A stretch of 64,000 nucleotides of DNA, from positions 64,575,577-64,639,576 of the forward strand of contig CM069443.1 in assembly GCA_035610835.1 (NCBI GenBank), read 5' to 3'. This document shows positions 43,350 to 55,612 of this stretch, one piece after another (positions within the stretch are counted from its first letter, which is position 1; the number at the start of each line of letters is the position of its first letter). The stretch is from Ophiura sarsii. Taxonomy: Eukaryota; Echinodermata; Ophiuroidea; Amphilepidida; Ophiuridae. The translations under genes were made by a program, and so were the position numbers. A model generated the notes under the pieces. It saw only the letters and a program-made list of their open reading frames with translations. It was not told the origin of the DNA and ran no database searches.

Positions 43350-44095
43350 TTACAATGCCATGCACAGTAGGACACCTCAATCAACTAATCTGACAGTACT
43401 AGAATTAGTGCTGATTTATGTGGCATAACTCTGTTTTACAATTCTATGCACAGTAGGACACCCCAATATATAATGCACACCACTTTCACAGTAGGACACC
43501 TCTTACAGTTGGACTGTTTTTGCTGTTTCATCCATGCATGGCTTTTGCTGAGCTGTTGTGTTTACATTGGCTAAAAACCTACCACTCATGTTGATTAAAT
43601 TCACATGTGAATCACAATTGATCACACATAATACTTTTATTTTACACTCATCTTTATTTAATGTATTATAAAATCAAGACAATAAAATCAAGACAATTAC
43701 TTTTCTGTTAATACATATAATTTGGGTTGTGACTCGCAACACTTTCCTCATTTTAAAATGATATAATTTGACAAAAATATTTAGATGATAATGATGGTAT
43801 AATTCTATAAAGCAAGATAATAATGATGGTATAAAATTAATGCTATAAATCAAGACAATTACGTTTCTTTTTATACATTATTTTGGTTGTGACACGCAAC
43901 GCTTTCCTCATTTTAAAACTATATGATTTGACAGAAATATTTAGATGATAATGATGGTATAATTCTATAAATCAAGACAATTACTTTTCTTTATATACAT
44001 TATAGAAGTTTTAAGTTTGGATTCAAGCAACACCGATAAAGATAAAATCATCATCTACACACCACTTTCACAGTAGGACACCTCTCACTCAGCAG
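43350..44095. repeat. CACAGTAGGACACC repeats and a roughly 170-bp tandem repeat
   Basis: GCACAGTAGGACACC or CACAGTAGGACACC occurs at about 43,365, 43,448, 43,484 and 44,066. Between them ATCAAGACAATTAC, TTGTGACTCGCAACACTTTCC, ATATTTAGATGATAATGATGG repeat as tandem units (about 43,672-43,850 and 43,852-43,990). Confidence 0.65.
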
Positions 44096-44935
44096 GACTT
44101 ATAAACAATTATCCCAGACCTTGACAGTAACAGACCCCAGACTTAGACAATCATCTACTAAACACACACACACACCAAGTTGGCTAATAATTGCAGTGCT
44201 GTAATTAATCAGGTTATTTACGATGTAAAATTATCAGCAGTCTGTCAAATTATCATTGAATCATCAAGGCTAAACAAATATAGCTTTGACTCCATCACAG
44301 ACTGCAGGACTGTTAAAATAAACTGCATAGGTGCATGTAATTTACAAAGACTGCAAAATAATTTAGACAATTTTCCATATACTAAAAACAAAATGGCAGC
44401 CTCCATGTATATGTAGAAAGACCTAAATGTCCAAGAATATGCAATCTGATGCTATAAGGTTGGCGGTTGCCCCGCCAACCAAAAACTCGTTCTTCCAATG
44501 TGAATTGGGGCATTTGTTGAGCGGCAGCCATGCTCTAAGTAAGGAATGGTTTTACCCCACATTACAGATCTTTGTAAAGACCTTAGGATACCTTCTTTGT
44601 AATACTTTTAACCACTTGAAATGAACCCTGTTGTCTAACAAGAGCGCTCTACTGCTATGTTCCTGGTTCGATTCCATTCATATTCATCCCAGTGGTTTTA
44701 CCATTGATTAAACCAAAGTGGCCCAGGTGATCTCATGACTACTTTAGACAATTGATCATATCTCTGCTTACCGACCATCGACTGTCATGAATCAAAGCTT
44801 ATTCGAAAGCTTAGGAAATTCCCCTCGCAAACCATTACAAATCAAAACAGAAATTTTACGGGAGATATTTTTAATATTTTTTTCAAAACTGTATAGCTTT
44901 TTTTGTTTTGTTACAGCCTGTACATGCTGCGGAGT
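44096..44935. other. Intergenic DNA, nothing recognised
   Basis: A short CA run at 44,163-44,174; no gene or element supported. Confidence 0.45.
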
Positions 44936-45104
44936 GTTAGGGTTACATTTAAGTTTATCTGATTAGTTTGTACATACCGTATACCATATGACATATAATA
45001 TCTTGAACTGTTTGGATTACAGTATCATTTTAGATATTTCATATTTCATTGGAAGAGTTATTTAAACATATTTTCATTCACTTTGACAATTATATATATA
45101 TATG

Positions 45105-45272
45105 CAGCGATGGAAATACCCACATGACTTTCCACCCGGGGTTGACTAGGAACTACACACTTTGTGGACTTAGAATATTTCTAACCGTAACCGTCTATGT
45201 TCTAACCTAACTTTTACAAATAAGTTGATCGTCAACCCCGGGTGGAAAGTCACGTGGGTATTTCCACTACTG
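45105..45272. mobile_element. 168-bp hAT-like MITE
   Basis: CAGCGATGGAAATACCCACA at the left and the complement of GTGGGTATTTCCACTACTG at the right form arms of about 45 bases including ACTTTCCACCCGGGGTTGAC. Terminal CAG-G-TGGAA resembles hAT ends and the element at 54,082-55,612. It sits in a TA-rich microsatellite, so the 8-bp duplication cannot be read. Confidence 0.7.
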
Positions 45273-45438
45273 CATATAGACATATATAAAGTTTACACCA
45301 GGGGTTTATAAGTTTAGCTTAAACTTCTGTGGAAATGATTGATACCTTGCCCAAAATTTGATACACTTTTGACAAAATGTTATCTTAAACATCAAAACTG
45401 TATCAAAACAATCAAATCATATCAAATAGGTTAACATA

Positions 45439-46831
45439 CAGGGTGTCCCAAAAGTCTATGCACGACTTTGAAGCTTTGCATTTCACAAACTATAAGTCGT
45501 ATTGAAAATATGAATACATATTTAGAAAGAGGAGATGTGGGAAATAATTTTGATACCAAACATAGGAGTAACATCTGCTTGTAATGCCACCCTAGAAGTA
45601 AAATATGTATTACTGCAAAAATGTAATTTTATACTTCGGAGGAATAAAGTTCATAAATCCATACCTATTGAGATTAACAAAAATACGGGTAGAGTTGGTT
45701 ACACGGAAAGTGATCCGCCAATTGTAATATTTAAAATTTTACATTACAGTGATATCATCATAATAACAAACTATATCACACATAATTTTCGTTTCTATAG
45801 TGAAATCTAATTTAAATGTTTTCCATGTACAGTACAGATCGCATTAGAGTAACCGATATCAACGGAGGTCAACATACTTTCATCGGAATATCAACCCAAT
45901 TACATCCCGTTGTCAGTGCATTGACAGTGCGAAATCAGCGCGCTGATTTCGCAAGATCAACGGAGTCCCTACACGACAATTGGTGCTATGACGATAATGT
46001 CAACGAACTATCATCGCGCTGTCAGTGCATTGTCAATGCTATGTCATTGCGTTGTCAATGGACTATCAACTCAAAGTCAATGGACTATCATCGCAGTTGC
46101 GTGGTGCACTCTATTGTGAGCTGTACTGTATACAGAGACGTGTGCTAATGCAAAAACACAGACCTAAACAATTGAATAACGTAACAGAAAAGTGAACACA
46201 AGCATCACACAGCTGTCAAACATGTTAAAATTTAAACTTAGCGGATTATTTTAATGCTGCTTGAAGGCTTCATCGAAGGTTGTTTTCCCCATTTAGAATA
46301 TGTTCCTGTGTTCAAAAATGTATCCACCAACTTCAGAATGGATATTCTTCCTGATGCGCGTTTCACTTTGAAATGTTTTGTTGAGTAAGTTGAACTGAAT
46401 GTGTTTCAGGGTAGAACCATACAATTTGTATTCGCTTATCTATGCTGTAAACCATCTTGAATGAAACTTTTGCTGTGCAATGTTGTCTACTACGCTTATT
46501 TATGTTGTGAGTGACCGAGTTTGGTATTAAGTAACATTAATGTTGCAAGGTAAGCAGTGAACTGTGACAAATGCGCAACGTTGCTTTCATACCGTTAATG
46601 TATGCGCACCTTTAGCAACAATGTGTGGTACTTGGTATGGGTTGGTCTGGCACACGGCCAATGACTTTCAACCAGTTTATAATGTTGTGGGTTCACCAAT
46701 AGGGTTGTGTTTGGTATCAAATTAATTTCCCAAATCTCGTCTATCAAAACATGGTTAAATTTATACCATATGATTTATATTTTATGAGATATGACTCTTC
46801 AAAAACGTGCATAGACTTTTGGGACACCCTG
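45439..46831. mobile_element. Mariner-like element, TA-flanked, with empty site in block A
   Basis: CAGGGTGTCCCAAAAGTCTA at the left and its complement at the right; arms about 125 bases and diverged; TA at 45,437-45,438 and 46,832-46,833. The homologous sequence at 24,218 reads TTAACATACTTTATG without insert. The interior has a perfect 24-base palindrome (45,929-45,952) and GTCAATG-type repeats at 45,910-46,095. No transposase frame. Confidence 0.85.
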
Positions 46832-47392
46832 TATCTTTAAATTGAATGGAATTCAATACATTATGTTCTATTGAAATTTACTGTGTGTTTTCCACTAGCA
46901 ATGAGCATTATTTAACAATGGATTATAATAACGCACAGTTGAACAAAATATGGGTAACTGCTTATGTTGACCTTGCAAGATTGAGACTTCTGAAAGTGAA
47001 TATATCTATATTTGTATTGTAAATAAGAGCAAGTTTAGAAACGTACTGTTAAGGTTCTTATTTTAAGATGTTTGGTTTGTAGCATTTAGAGTGCCTTTCC
47101 ACTTTTGCTATTAAAGGCGCTCAATTTGATAGTCCCCCCTCCCCCTCCTCTTCCTTCCACCTACCACCTCTCTCAACCCTCACCATTTCCGATTTTCTGT
47201 TCAGCCGGAAACCATTCTTGTATATTTTTCCTTCTAAATCAGGGAAAATAAATAATATTTTGCCTGCAATTCTATTTATAAATCTGTCTCACATGAACTG
47301 CTTGTTTGAATAGTTCACAAGACCCCTTTGAACACGGAAACATAATTTGGTAGGGTACCAGTGACTATTTCTGCATCTGGCTACTCTTTTAA

Positions 47393-47766
47393 AGGTATAT
47401 TATGTGATCTTTCCAGGGAACGCCCTCAACATTGAAAAAAAAATTGAAAGAAGATTTTCTTGCAGATTTACATTTCTGATCATAAATTGTACATACATTC
47501 CAAGTTACAGGGCGATACGATTCTTAATTACTTCAAAATCATGATTTTTGAGTGAAAATAAACTGTCGGATAACTCCGACAGTTTATATTTTTACTCTAA
47601 ATTCACTCTAAAACCATGATTTTGAGGTAATTAGGAATCGTATCGCTCTGTAACTTGGAATGTATGTATGATTTATGATCAGAAATGTAAATCTGCAAGA
47701 AAATCTACTTTCTAAAAAAAATAATGAATAGAGGGCGCTATCTCGAAAAGATCACATAATATGCCT
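47393..47766. mobile_element. Fold-back TTAA element
   Basis: TTAA at 47,389-47,392 and 47,767-47,770; ends AGGTATATTATGTGATCTTT and GATCACATAATATGCCT; nearly the whole 374 bp pairs with itself around ACTGTCGGATAACTCCGACAGT. Member of the family at 28,174-28,538. Confidence 0.85.
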
Positions 47767-48395
47767 TTAAGACCCCAATTTCACCATCGATCCGTTTATC
47801 TGTTCACCACTTACACAAATCGACGCCACATTATAGGCCTACCCTTTTAACAACAAAAAGTTGATTCCCTAAGGAGTAAGGTTGACATTCAGATTGAGCG
47901 CTTATTTAATGCACGCCGCATTAATAATATATTCTGATTACATTTTGATGCTAATGTAAATCTTATAATATGAAAGACATTTGGTGTGTTTTAAACATAT
48001 CATTGTAAAGTTGTATACCGTGAAGATTGGTGCGTTGAACCATGACATATAATAATATATTGAACTGTTAGGATTACAGTATCATTTTAGATATTTGATA
48101 TGTCATGGGAAGAGTTATTTAGAAATATTGTCATTAAATTTAACAATTATGTAAAGGCGTAAACAGTTATCTTAAACTTGCACTTCTCTGGAAATTATTG
48201 GTTAGTTTAACATATTTTATGTAAATACAATGAAATTCAATGTATTATGCGTGCTATCTCAATTTACTGTGCGGTTTTCACTAGCAACAAGCATTATTTA
48301 ACAAAGGATTCTAATAATGCACAAAAGAAAGGTAACTGATTGTGTTGAACTAGCTCGACTGAGACTTCTGGTAGTGCATATCTAGATAAGATAGA

Positions 48396-48539
48396 TGTGG
48401 CGTAACTAGTTTTTTTCATATGGGGGTGGGGGGGGGGGATAAAGGTGAACTGACAAGACTCAACCAACAGACTCAAATATTGAGGGCCATGCCCCCCCCC
48501 CATCCGAGACCATGGCACCATTCTCTAGCTACACCACTG
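48396..48539. mobile_element. hAT-like element in satellite unit (left end eroded)
   Basis: GTGGCGTAACTAG at the left and CTAGCTACACCACTG before GGAGGAGC (48,540-48,547) at the right, the same insertion as 24,399-24,613 with a shorter G run. Confidence 0.6.
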
Positions 48540-49050
48540 GGAGGAGCTCTAAAAGTGTATATTTGGTGGTAATAAGTTTAATGTTAAAGGGACATTAAGT
48601 GGTGTTGAAAATTTTAAATGTGTAAAAATTTACTTCAGAATTCAAGATGAACATTAAAAATGCCATTATTGTTGTTTCTATTAACAAAAACACAGCAAAA
48701 CTTGATTAAAGCAATATTATCGCTATTTATTGAAAAACGCCCTGTATGCAAATATGGTTCGCGTTATGTATCATGCGTACTGCAGGGGGATACTGTCGGA
48801 CGTAAAATGCTCGTTGCGGCTCTATGAGCATTTTTGAATCGACGTTTTGTAGTACAAAGAGGGCTGATTTTTCTTAATCCTTATAGGTGTAAGTTCATAC
48901 ATGTAATACAATTGTAAAAATATACAAATCCCAGTTTTTATCATATCTTTTTGTAATTGAGGGCGCTGCCTCCACCACATCTCTTAATGCCCCTTTAAGT
49001 AACATAACAAAAATACATGTTTGGAGAACTATCAAACATGAAGGAGGAGC

Positions 49051-49214
49051 GAGTGGCGTAGCTACGTTTTTCATATTGGGGTGGGGGGATAAAGGTGAAC
49101 TGACAAGACTTAGTCGACAACTAATTTGACCGTCATATTCTATGATTCCCCTTGTCAAATATTGGGGGCCATGCCCCCGGCCCCTTGGCCCTGCCCCCTC
49201 TAGCTACGCCCCTG
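49051..49214. mobile_element. hAT-like element in satellite unit, GGAGGAGC duplication
   Basis: GGAGGAGC at 49,043-49,050 and 49,215-49,222; ends GAGTGGCGTAGCTACG and CTAGCTACGCCCCTG. Same site as in the 24.4-kb unit. Confidence 0.75.
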
Positions 49215-50241
49215 GGAGGAGCTATAAAAGTGATTATTTGGTGGTAATAAGTGTAATGTTAAGAGACTATTGATGCATCATGCATGTGTAACGTAAAACT
49301 AAAATACATGTATGGAGAACTATCAAACTTCCCGCATGTACATAGCTAATAGAAATTATGCATAATCGTTTTTAATTAAGAGATGAAGGAGTAGCTCAAA
49401 AAGTGTGTATATTGATATTAAATAAGTGTAAAATTACGAATATTGATGCATCATACATGTGTAACGTAACTAAAATACATGTATGAAGAACGATCAAACA
49501 TACCGCATGTACATAGCTAATAGAAATTCTGTAAAATTGTTTAAATTACGATATGAAAGAGGAGCTCTTGATAATAAGTGTAATGTTAAGAATATTGATG
49601 CATCATATACATGTATACTAAACTGAAATACATGTATGGAGAACTATATATCAAACATACCGCGTGTATATAGCTCATAGAAATTCTGTATAATTGTTTT
49701 AAATTAGGAGATGATAATAAGTGAAATGTTAAGAATATTGATGCATCATACATAACTAAAATGTATACTAAATGTGACTAAACTAAAATACATGTATGGA
49801 GAATTATCAAACATGCCGCTTGTACATAGCTAAAAGAAATTCCGTATAAGGTCGATAATTCAAATAATAGTGAATTGTATGAGGAATATAATAAAACTAG
49901 TATAACAAAATTTGACAAAATATATTTTGAGTTATCTTTGCAGAACCTAAAATGGGTCAAGAAAACGTGTTTTTTATAATTTTCTCCAAAATGGTCAATT
50001 TCATGATCATGGTTGGATTCATTGAACCCTTTCCTGCAAAAAAAAAGTATACTTTTATCTAGATTAAATGAATAATGAAGTAGTTACGGCAGTTTTTCGG
50101 AGGCTATACCGAAGGTGCACATCCCCCTTAAGGTTGAAAATCAAACCATATTCAACTTCAGGTTCCAAATAGAGTTGACCATTTAAAAAAAAAAGGATAT
50201 TCACATTTGAATGATGTAAATATGTTTGGTCGTTGTTGAAC

Positions 50242-50394
50242 GGGGTTCAACAAGGTCTTCGTCGTTGTTTATCTTGAATCGACAACGGTAAGACGGGTTT
50301 ATTTTGCTCGGGCAGCTAAAGCTGCCCTCGCAAAATAAACCCGTCTTACCGTTGTCGATTCAAGATAAACAACTCCAAAACCTTATTGAACCCC
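50242..50394. repeat. 153-bp fold-back with near-perfect 55-base core arms
   Basis: The core 50,264-50,373 has arms beginning GTTGTTTATCTTGAATCGAC and a tight GCTAAAGC centre, with about two mismatches. Weaker pairing extends outward to GGGGTTCAA and TTGAACCCC. Confidence 0.85.
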
Positions 50395-50583
50395 TAAATA
50401 TTTGACTCCCCCCACCCCGGTGCATGTTAGCAGAGATGTAGCCACGGTGTCACAATATTCTCATCAACCAACTTATATTATCTCCTCTCATTGAAAATAG
50501 AGAGCATTTTGTGCCACCTGAACAGCTAGGTATACACTTAAAGATTTACTTCATGTTAAAATATCTTGTTTTAAACCACAATA

Positions 50584-51738
50584 TAGAGCGTGTCAAAAAA
50601 GTGTCCCATGCGGATAAAAATAATACAAATATATCCCATGTTTTTTTCGTTTTTTCCAAGACTTGGTCTGTTGGTAAGGGATCACGTCAAAACTCGACCG
50701 CCCGGCAACCGCCGGTTACGGCCGGTTCCGTTCGGTTCTCACAAAACGTGTCGTCTGTTATAATATACACACATAATGAGGTCAAATAGTAACACTCTGG
50801 TGAACACGACCGGTTGAAAGTGCCTCGTCACACACGTGAGCAATAACATCTTGAAGTAATGGGCTCTTTTAAGACTTAAAAGTCTAAGTTGACAAACAGT
50901 ACAATACAGCTATTGATTTTCGCTGGGGTTGGCTTTTTCAATCTGTTTATAGCTCAATTAACTTTTTAAAATCAATACCGAAAGTCTATGAATGTTTTTT
51001 TTTTATAGAACGATTATAGAGAGAGCTATTATGACCGCAAAGTAACAGATTGATAGTGTAAATTGGTCAGATTACAGCATTAAGTCAACCGGCGGTTGTT
51101 CAGTGTTGCATGCGCGAATATTCATATACCAGTAAAACATTTGACCTGAAAGAACCGGGCGGAACCGCCCGTAACCGGCAGTCAACGGGCGGTCGAGTTT
51201 TGACGTCTCCCCTAAGCCATATTAGTCCTCTATCAAATACACTTTACTCCATTAAACTTCACTCTACACTAACTCCCGAGATATGATTTTTTAGTAACAA
51301 GAGTGCAAATCCGCCTTTGGCCACTTCTGGACAGGAATTAGATTTTAAACTAAAAAACCCCACTGCATTTGAGATTCCAATGATGATCTGTAGGATACAT
51401 CAATGTATTGCGTAAGATTCATCTAATATTCAAATATTCTGTATTTTGTCATGGATAATATGAAAGAAAAATATGTTTTCCACTCAAATTGAACTATATC
51501 TAACAACATTGTTATTCATGTCATTGATTATGTTCAATTACACACTGAATGACGATTCTAATAAAAGAATTCGTTGTACATAATTTGATAACGAAAGCTC
51601 CAAAATGGATAGAAACAAATTCTTATGAAACATTAAAGATTGCAGAACATGATTATTACTATTTCATGTACAATTTTCATATTTTTCATGGCCAAAATAA
51701 TGATGTTGCACATGGGAATTTGTTTTTGACACGCCCTG
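50584..51738. mobile_element. Mariner-like element containing a Harbinger-like element
   Basis: TAGAGCGTGTCAAAAAAGTG at the left and the complement of TTTTTGACACGCCCTG at the right, both next to TA (50,582-50,583; 51,739-51,740). Terminal arms are about 35 bases and diverged. Interior apart from the nested element at 50,678 shows nothing coding. Confidence 0.65.
50678..51212. mobile_element. TAA-flanked GC-ended element (Harbinger-like)
   Basis: TAA at 50,675-50,677 and 51,213-51,215; ends GGGATCACGTCAAAACTCGA and, inverted, GGGGAGACGTCAAAACTCGA, continuing as CCGCCCG and CCGGTTACGG. 535 bp, nested in the mariner-like element. Confidence 0.8.
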
Positions 51739-51740
51739 TA

Positions 51741-52764
51741 TTAGGCCTATAATAAGAATGTATTGGAGATCGTCATGTTGATTTTAATGCTAAGGCAAGG
51801 AAATGTTTGGGAGAGTTCTTACGTAACACAATTTACCACTCATAAAGAACTATCTGGGGGAGGCACACAGCTATTTCACTGTTAAAGCATGCACAAAATG
51901 TAGTAAAGGCATGTTTATGCAATTTGATTGTCATGAAATGCCTTGTGATGTTATCCTCTAAATGCATTTTGGTGTATAAACATGAAACTAAAATATTTCC
52001 TCAGTTACAGAGCAACACGTTCCTGTAACGTGGGATGCCCTCAAATCCAGGATTTTGGAATGTCGTCTGCACTAGACGTCTGCCGCGTTGAAAATGTTAA
52101 AGGAAACTCTTGTCACCTGAAACTGTTATAAGGAATTTAATGTGAAATATATATATTTATTTTTAACATGTTTTCTACACATAACATCTTCAGGGCGACA
52201 TTGTAGAGAAGAGAAATATGTGTTAAGGGGCGTCTTGAATATCGTTGTTCACGAATACTTACATTTTATTTGACATCCGAACCTTTTGTTTCTTTGTATG
52301 ACACAAGTTTCTTTGTATGAGCTTTTCCAAATAAGTTATGATACAGCAACAGCAGAAAATTATGCTCATGTTTAATGATATAAGCAATATGACTAATAAC
52401 CTATATATAGATGTGTTAGTTTATAAGGTTTATAAACAAAAGCAACGGTGGAAGAGTTTTAAAATCAGGGGTCCTAAACAAAACAGGATGTGCGCGCGCA
52501 TACTGCCGGCCAAAAAACAATGGCAACTAGTGCCGACCAATGTTTGGTATGACGTCACATGTCAACCCATCTATATATCTAGTGACACGCTGTAATATCG
52601 ATATTTATTTAGCAAAGTTTGTCTTGAGATTCACTGTAGAAATTAATAATCGGAACCACATTACGATAACTAATGTAGTAGATAACGATAAACTATAAAA
52701 TAGTTAAAATATTGCGCCAGAAAGGTAGTGTGGTATACATAAAATGCCTAACAAACTGAACTGA
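51741..52764. other. Intergenic DNA, nothing recognised
   Basis: Near 52,060-52,110 GGAATGTCGTCTGCACTAGACG and CGTTGAAAATGTTAA resemble the CACTTTCCACGCGG repeat family. No gene seen. Confidence 0.45.
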
Positions 52765-53170
52765 TTATATTTACATTTGCACAAAGAGTTGTGAACTGTT
52801 CACATAATTGTAATGGTAATGTTTAATTCATTCATCTTTTCAACTCTGGTCCCAGGCGAGAGGAAGTTGTTCAACTTGAATTCGAAAGGATAATCATCTG
52901 AACTTCCTGGTGACATGTCGGTTACAAATAAGACTCCATTTCTGGTCACAATGTTTATTTTAACACTTTCCACGCGGCAGGCGTCTGCAAACGACATCGT
53001 AAAAGTTCACAAAATGTTTCAAAAATGTCAAAATTATTGAATTTCATTACCATTTTGGAATCACCGTGCGAAGTGCATTGAAAAAAGTACATGCCCAATG
53101 ATGGTTCAGTAATTTTTGAAAATTGGGAAAGGTTTCTACAAAATCTGTTTTGAAATGGTAAAACTAATAC

Positions 53171-53931
53171 TATAGGTTTTCCCAGTTAGTTTAACACTTT
53201 TTTCATTATATTTCATATCTCGTTAAGTTAGAATTCGTTCCCAAAATCTGACTTACGCATTTTGTTAGATAAATTTCGTCAATGAGCATTATATTTCAAA
53301 GTATGACCATTTCATTTAATTCATTGGTCATTTCTTTTCGTCAAGGAAGGATTGAATTCGTATCACCTGATGGGTAGCGGGTCTATGCACAAATATAATT
53401 TGTCTTTGTTCATTATTTTTAATACTTTTATCACATATATTCGTCAGGTGATAGAAGAATAGGCCTACATATTATTGCAGGTTAGATTTGAACCACCGAC
53501 ATGTGTTCTTTTGCCTTGTTGATTCAGATCCGAACAGACCTACATTTCATATCAGCGAACAAGAAAGAAAGAAAGAAAAACAATATATATATATATATAA
53601 AACGTATAGGCCTATAGCTAGATTTTTCATGCTTCTAGGCAGGATGTTCCACATGGGACGAAATAAAGTGAACTGAATATGAAACTATTTGATCAAAGAC
53701 GAAATAAATGTATACATTAGTAGGTTACCGCTGTATCAGACGAAATGGAAGTGTGTTAGGACGAAATAAAATGATCATTAAATGAAATTCATTGCGCAAA
53801 ATATGAATATACTTGACCAAAGACGAAATTTACTATTACAAATGCAACCTTCAAAATTTTGGGACGAATTCAAACTTAACGAGATATGAAATATAATGAA
53901 TAAAGTGTTAAACTAACTGGGAAAACCTATA
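53171..53931. mobile_element. Inverted-repeat element with TATAGGTTTTCCCAGTTAG ends
   Basis: Arms of about 55 bases (TATAGGTTTTCCCAGTTAGT to ATATCTCGTTAAG and the complement). ACTAATA flanks both sides and copy A has the single ACTGATAGCCG, so the insertion boundaries are certain to within a few bases. Repeats of GACGAAAT at 53,660-53,870 lie inside. Confidence 0.8.
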
Positions 53932-54081
53932 TTACTAATAGCCGTGTGGAAAGTGTTTTATATACACATGGAAAAAAGTATCGCACCACTTGTTGAAAAG
54001 TGCAAACGTGGCCTCGAATTTTGCCACCCTGGTGTGATATTAAGGATCATTTGATTGCGAACACTGTCCAGCAAAATGTTA

Positions 54082-55612
54082 CAGCGATGGAAATAAGACC
54101 CGCCCGCCCGCCCATAGCGGGTAACTTTCGTGTCGGGCGGGTAAAGATGCAAAGGTACCCGTCCGACTGGCGGGTAACATTTTGAAGCTCAAAGTGTATT
54201 TACGAGGGTCATTCAGTAAGTTATGAAAGTGAACATGGTATGGGATGCATGAGTGATTCTATTGAGGGATAGTGTGATCAATACCAAGTATGAACCTTTG
54301 TCTTTCAAACAATACAGTTTTGGATTTCTAAGTGTGAACTATGACGTCATAGCATTGTCTCAAAGTAAGTACACTTGGGACACTGCTAAATCAGTTATTT
54401 GGCGATAAATGTGAATTGTTTGTATGAAACATGTGGTAAGAAGATTGCATAACATGACACCAGAAGCAGGTAAATCTCTTTTTTTTCTTCGCGTAAGTAT
54501 GATAAAAAAGACAATAACTTTAATCCCTGTGTAATTTTATATATATAGTATAAGAGGAAAAGGTAAGGGGAGGCAATTGAATACAAAGTATACAAATATC
54601 AGTATTTCAAATAGCCAATTTCATTGTAAAATGCCCCAGTCCGTGACTCACTAATATTGCGGAAAATCAAACAATTTAGGAAAAATCCAAGCAATTAACC
54701 AGTTTGGGAGATTCCATATAATAGCTAACTAATTATCTGAACATATTCGCATGAAACCTGCAGAAAATATGCGCATGCGTAGACGGCAGATCATTTTGAA
54801 CTGGGCCAAAAATGGCTAAAATCATGAAATTTACCAGAAGCTTACTGTGCCTTCAAATTCTAATCAGAAATAATGAAAAATGCTTAAATCAATGTGTATA
54901 AATATTGTGAAAATGAAGATATACATGAATGTATCAATCAAAGATGGCTGCCACAAGATAAGTGTGTGTTCTAACTATGTGCCAAGGGTTATCTGTTTTT
55001 ATGCTTGCATTGCCGAGATATACGCAAATGTATCAATCAACCCATTTTCAACATATTACATATCTAGCCAAATAATTGACAGATTTCAGTCAGTGTCTGA
55101 AACCTATTGTGTTTATGTTTAAAATGACGTTACATAACCAAAGGTATCTAACAATCCAAAAGTGTATTGTTTGAAAGACAGGTTCATACTTTGTATTGAT
55201 CACATTATCCCTCAATAGAATCACTCATGCATCCCATACCATGATCACTTTCATTATTTATTGAACGACCCTCGTATAAGTATAAGTAACAGTAAGTTCA
55301 GGGTCATTTCATCGACAGACCGTGTGTCATGATGATAGAGGAGATCAGGTTGATAGGAGCTTAAAGAATATTGGATTGAAGAACATGATGAATACGAGGA
55401 GCTGTAACGGGCTAGGGTTACAGTGGAACATACAATAAAGACAAATTCATGTAATTGTAGTTTAAAATTACTCTTGCTCTTAATCATGTTAATTGTTTGT
55501 TGCAAAATATTATGAAAAAACCTTGGGCTGGTGGAATTTTTGTCGGGCAGGTAAATTCTGTGAGTTACCTGCCCGACTGGCTAGTTGGAAAAAATCTGAA
55601 GTTCCACCACTG
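54082..55612. mobile_element. hAT-like element with 8-bp duplication AAATGTTA
   Basis: AAATGTTA at 54,074-54,081 and 55,613-55,620; ends CAGCGATGGAAATAAGAC and, inverted, CAGTGGTGGAACTTCAGA; CGGGCGGGTAA and GGCGGGTAAC words near both ends. It contains the mariner MITE below. Confidence 0.85.
54203..55274. mobile_element. Mariner-like MITE (innermost)
   Basis: TA at 54,201-54,202 and 55,275-55,276; ends CGAGGGTCATTCAGTAAGTT and, inverted, CGAGGGTCGTTCAATAAATA; arms about 130 bases including GGGATAGTGTGATCAATAC. Related to 30,958-31,735. Confidence 0.85.

Larger units (their letters stand above)
44990..49870. repeat. Satellite and macro-repeat domain B
   Basis: Counterpart of 23.93-26.24 kb. 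The longer block occurs at about 44,990-46,990 (interrupted) and 47,985-48,390; the roughly 150-bp unit occurs about four times in 49,223-49,850 and once at 48,540-48,590. It contains the inserted elements listed separately at 45,105, 45,439, 47,393, 48,396 and 49,051. Confidence 0.7.

Noticed and set aside
45535..46148. Open frames of 91 and 110 codons between mariner-like ends
   Set aside because: They lack D,D-D/E transposase features and lie over imperfect repeats and palindromes; treated as the non-coding interior.
51549..51752. 67-codon frame near a mariner-like end
   Set aside because: It runs into the terminal inverted repeat itself, so it is not a gene.
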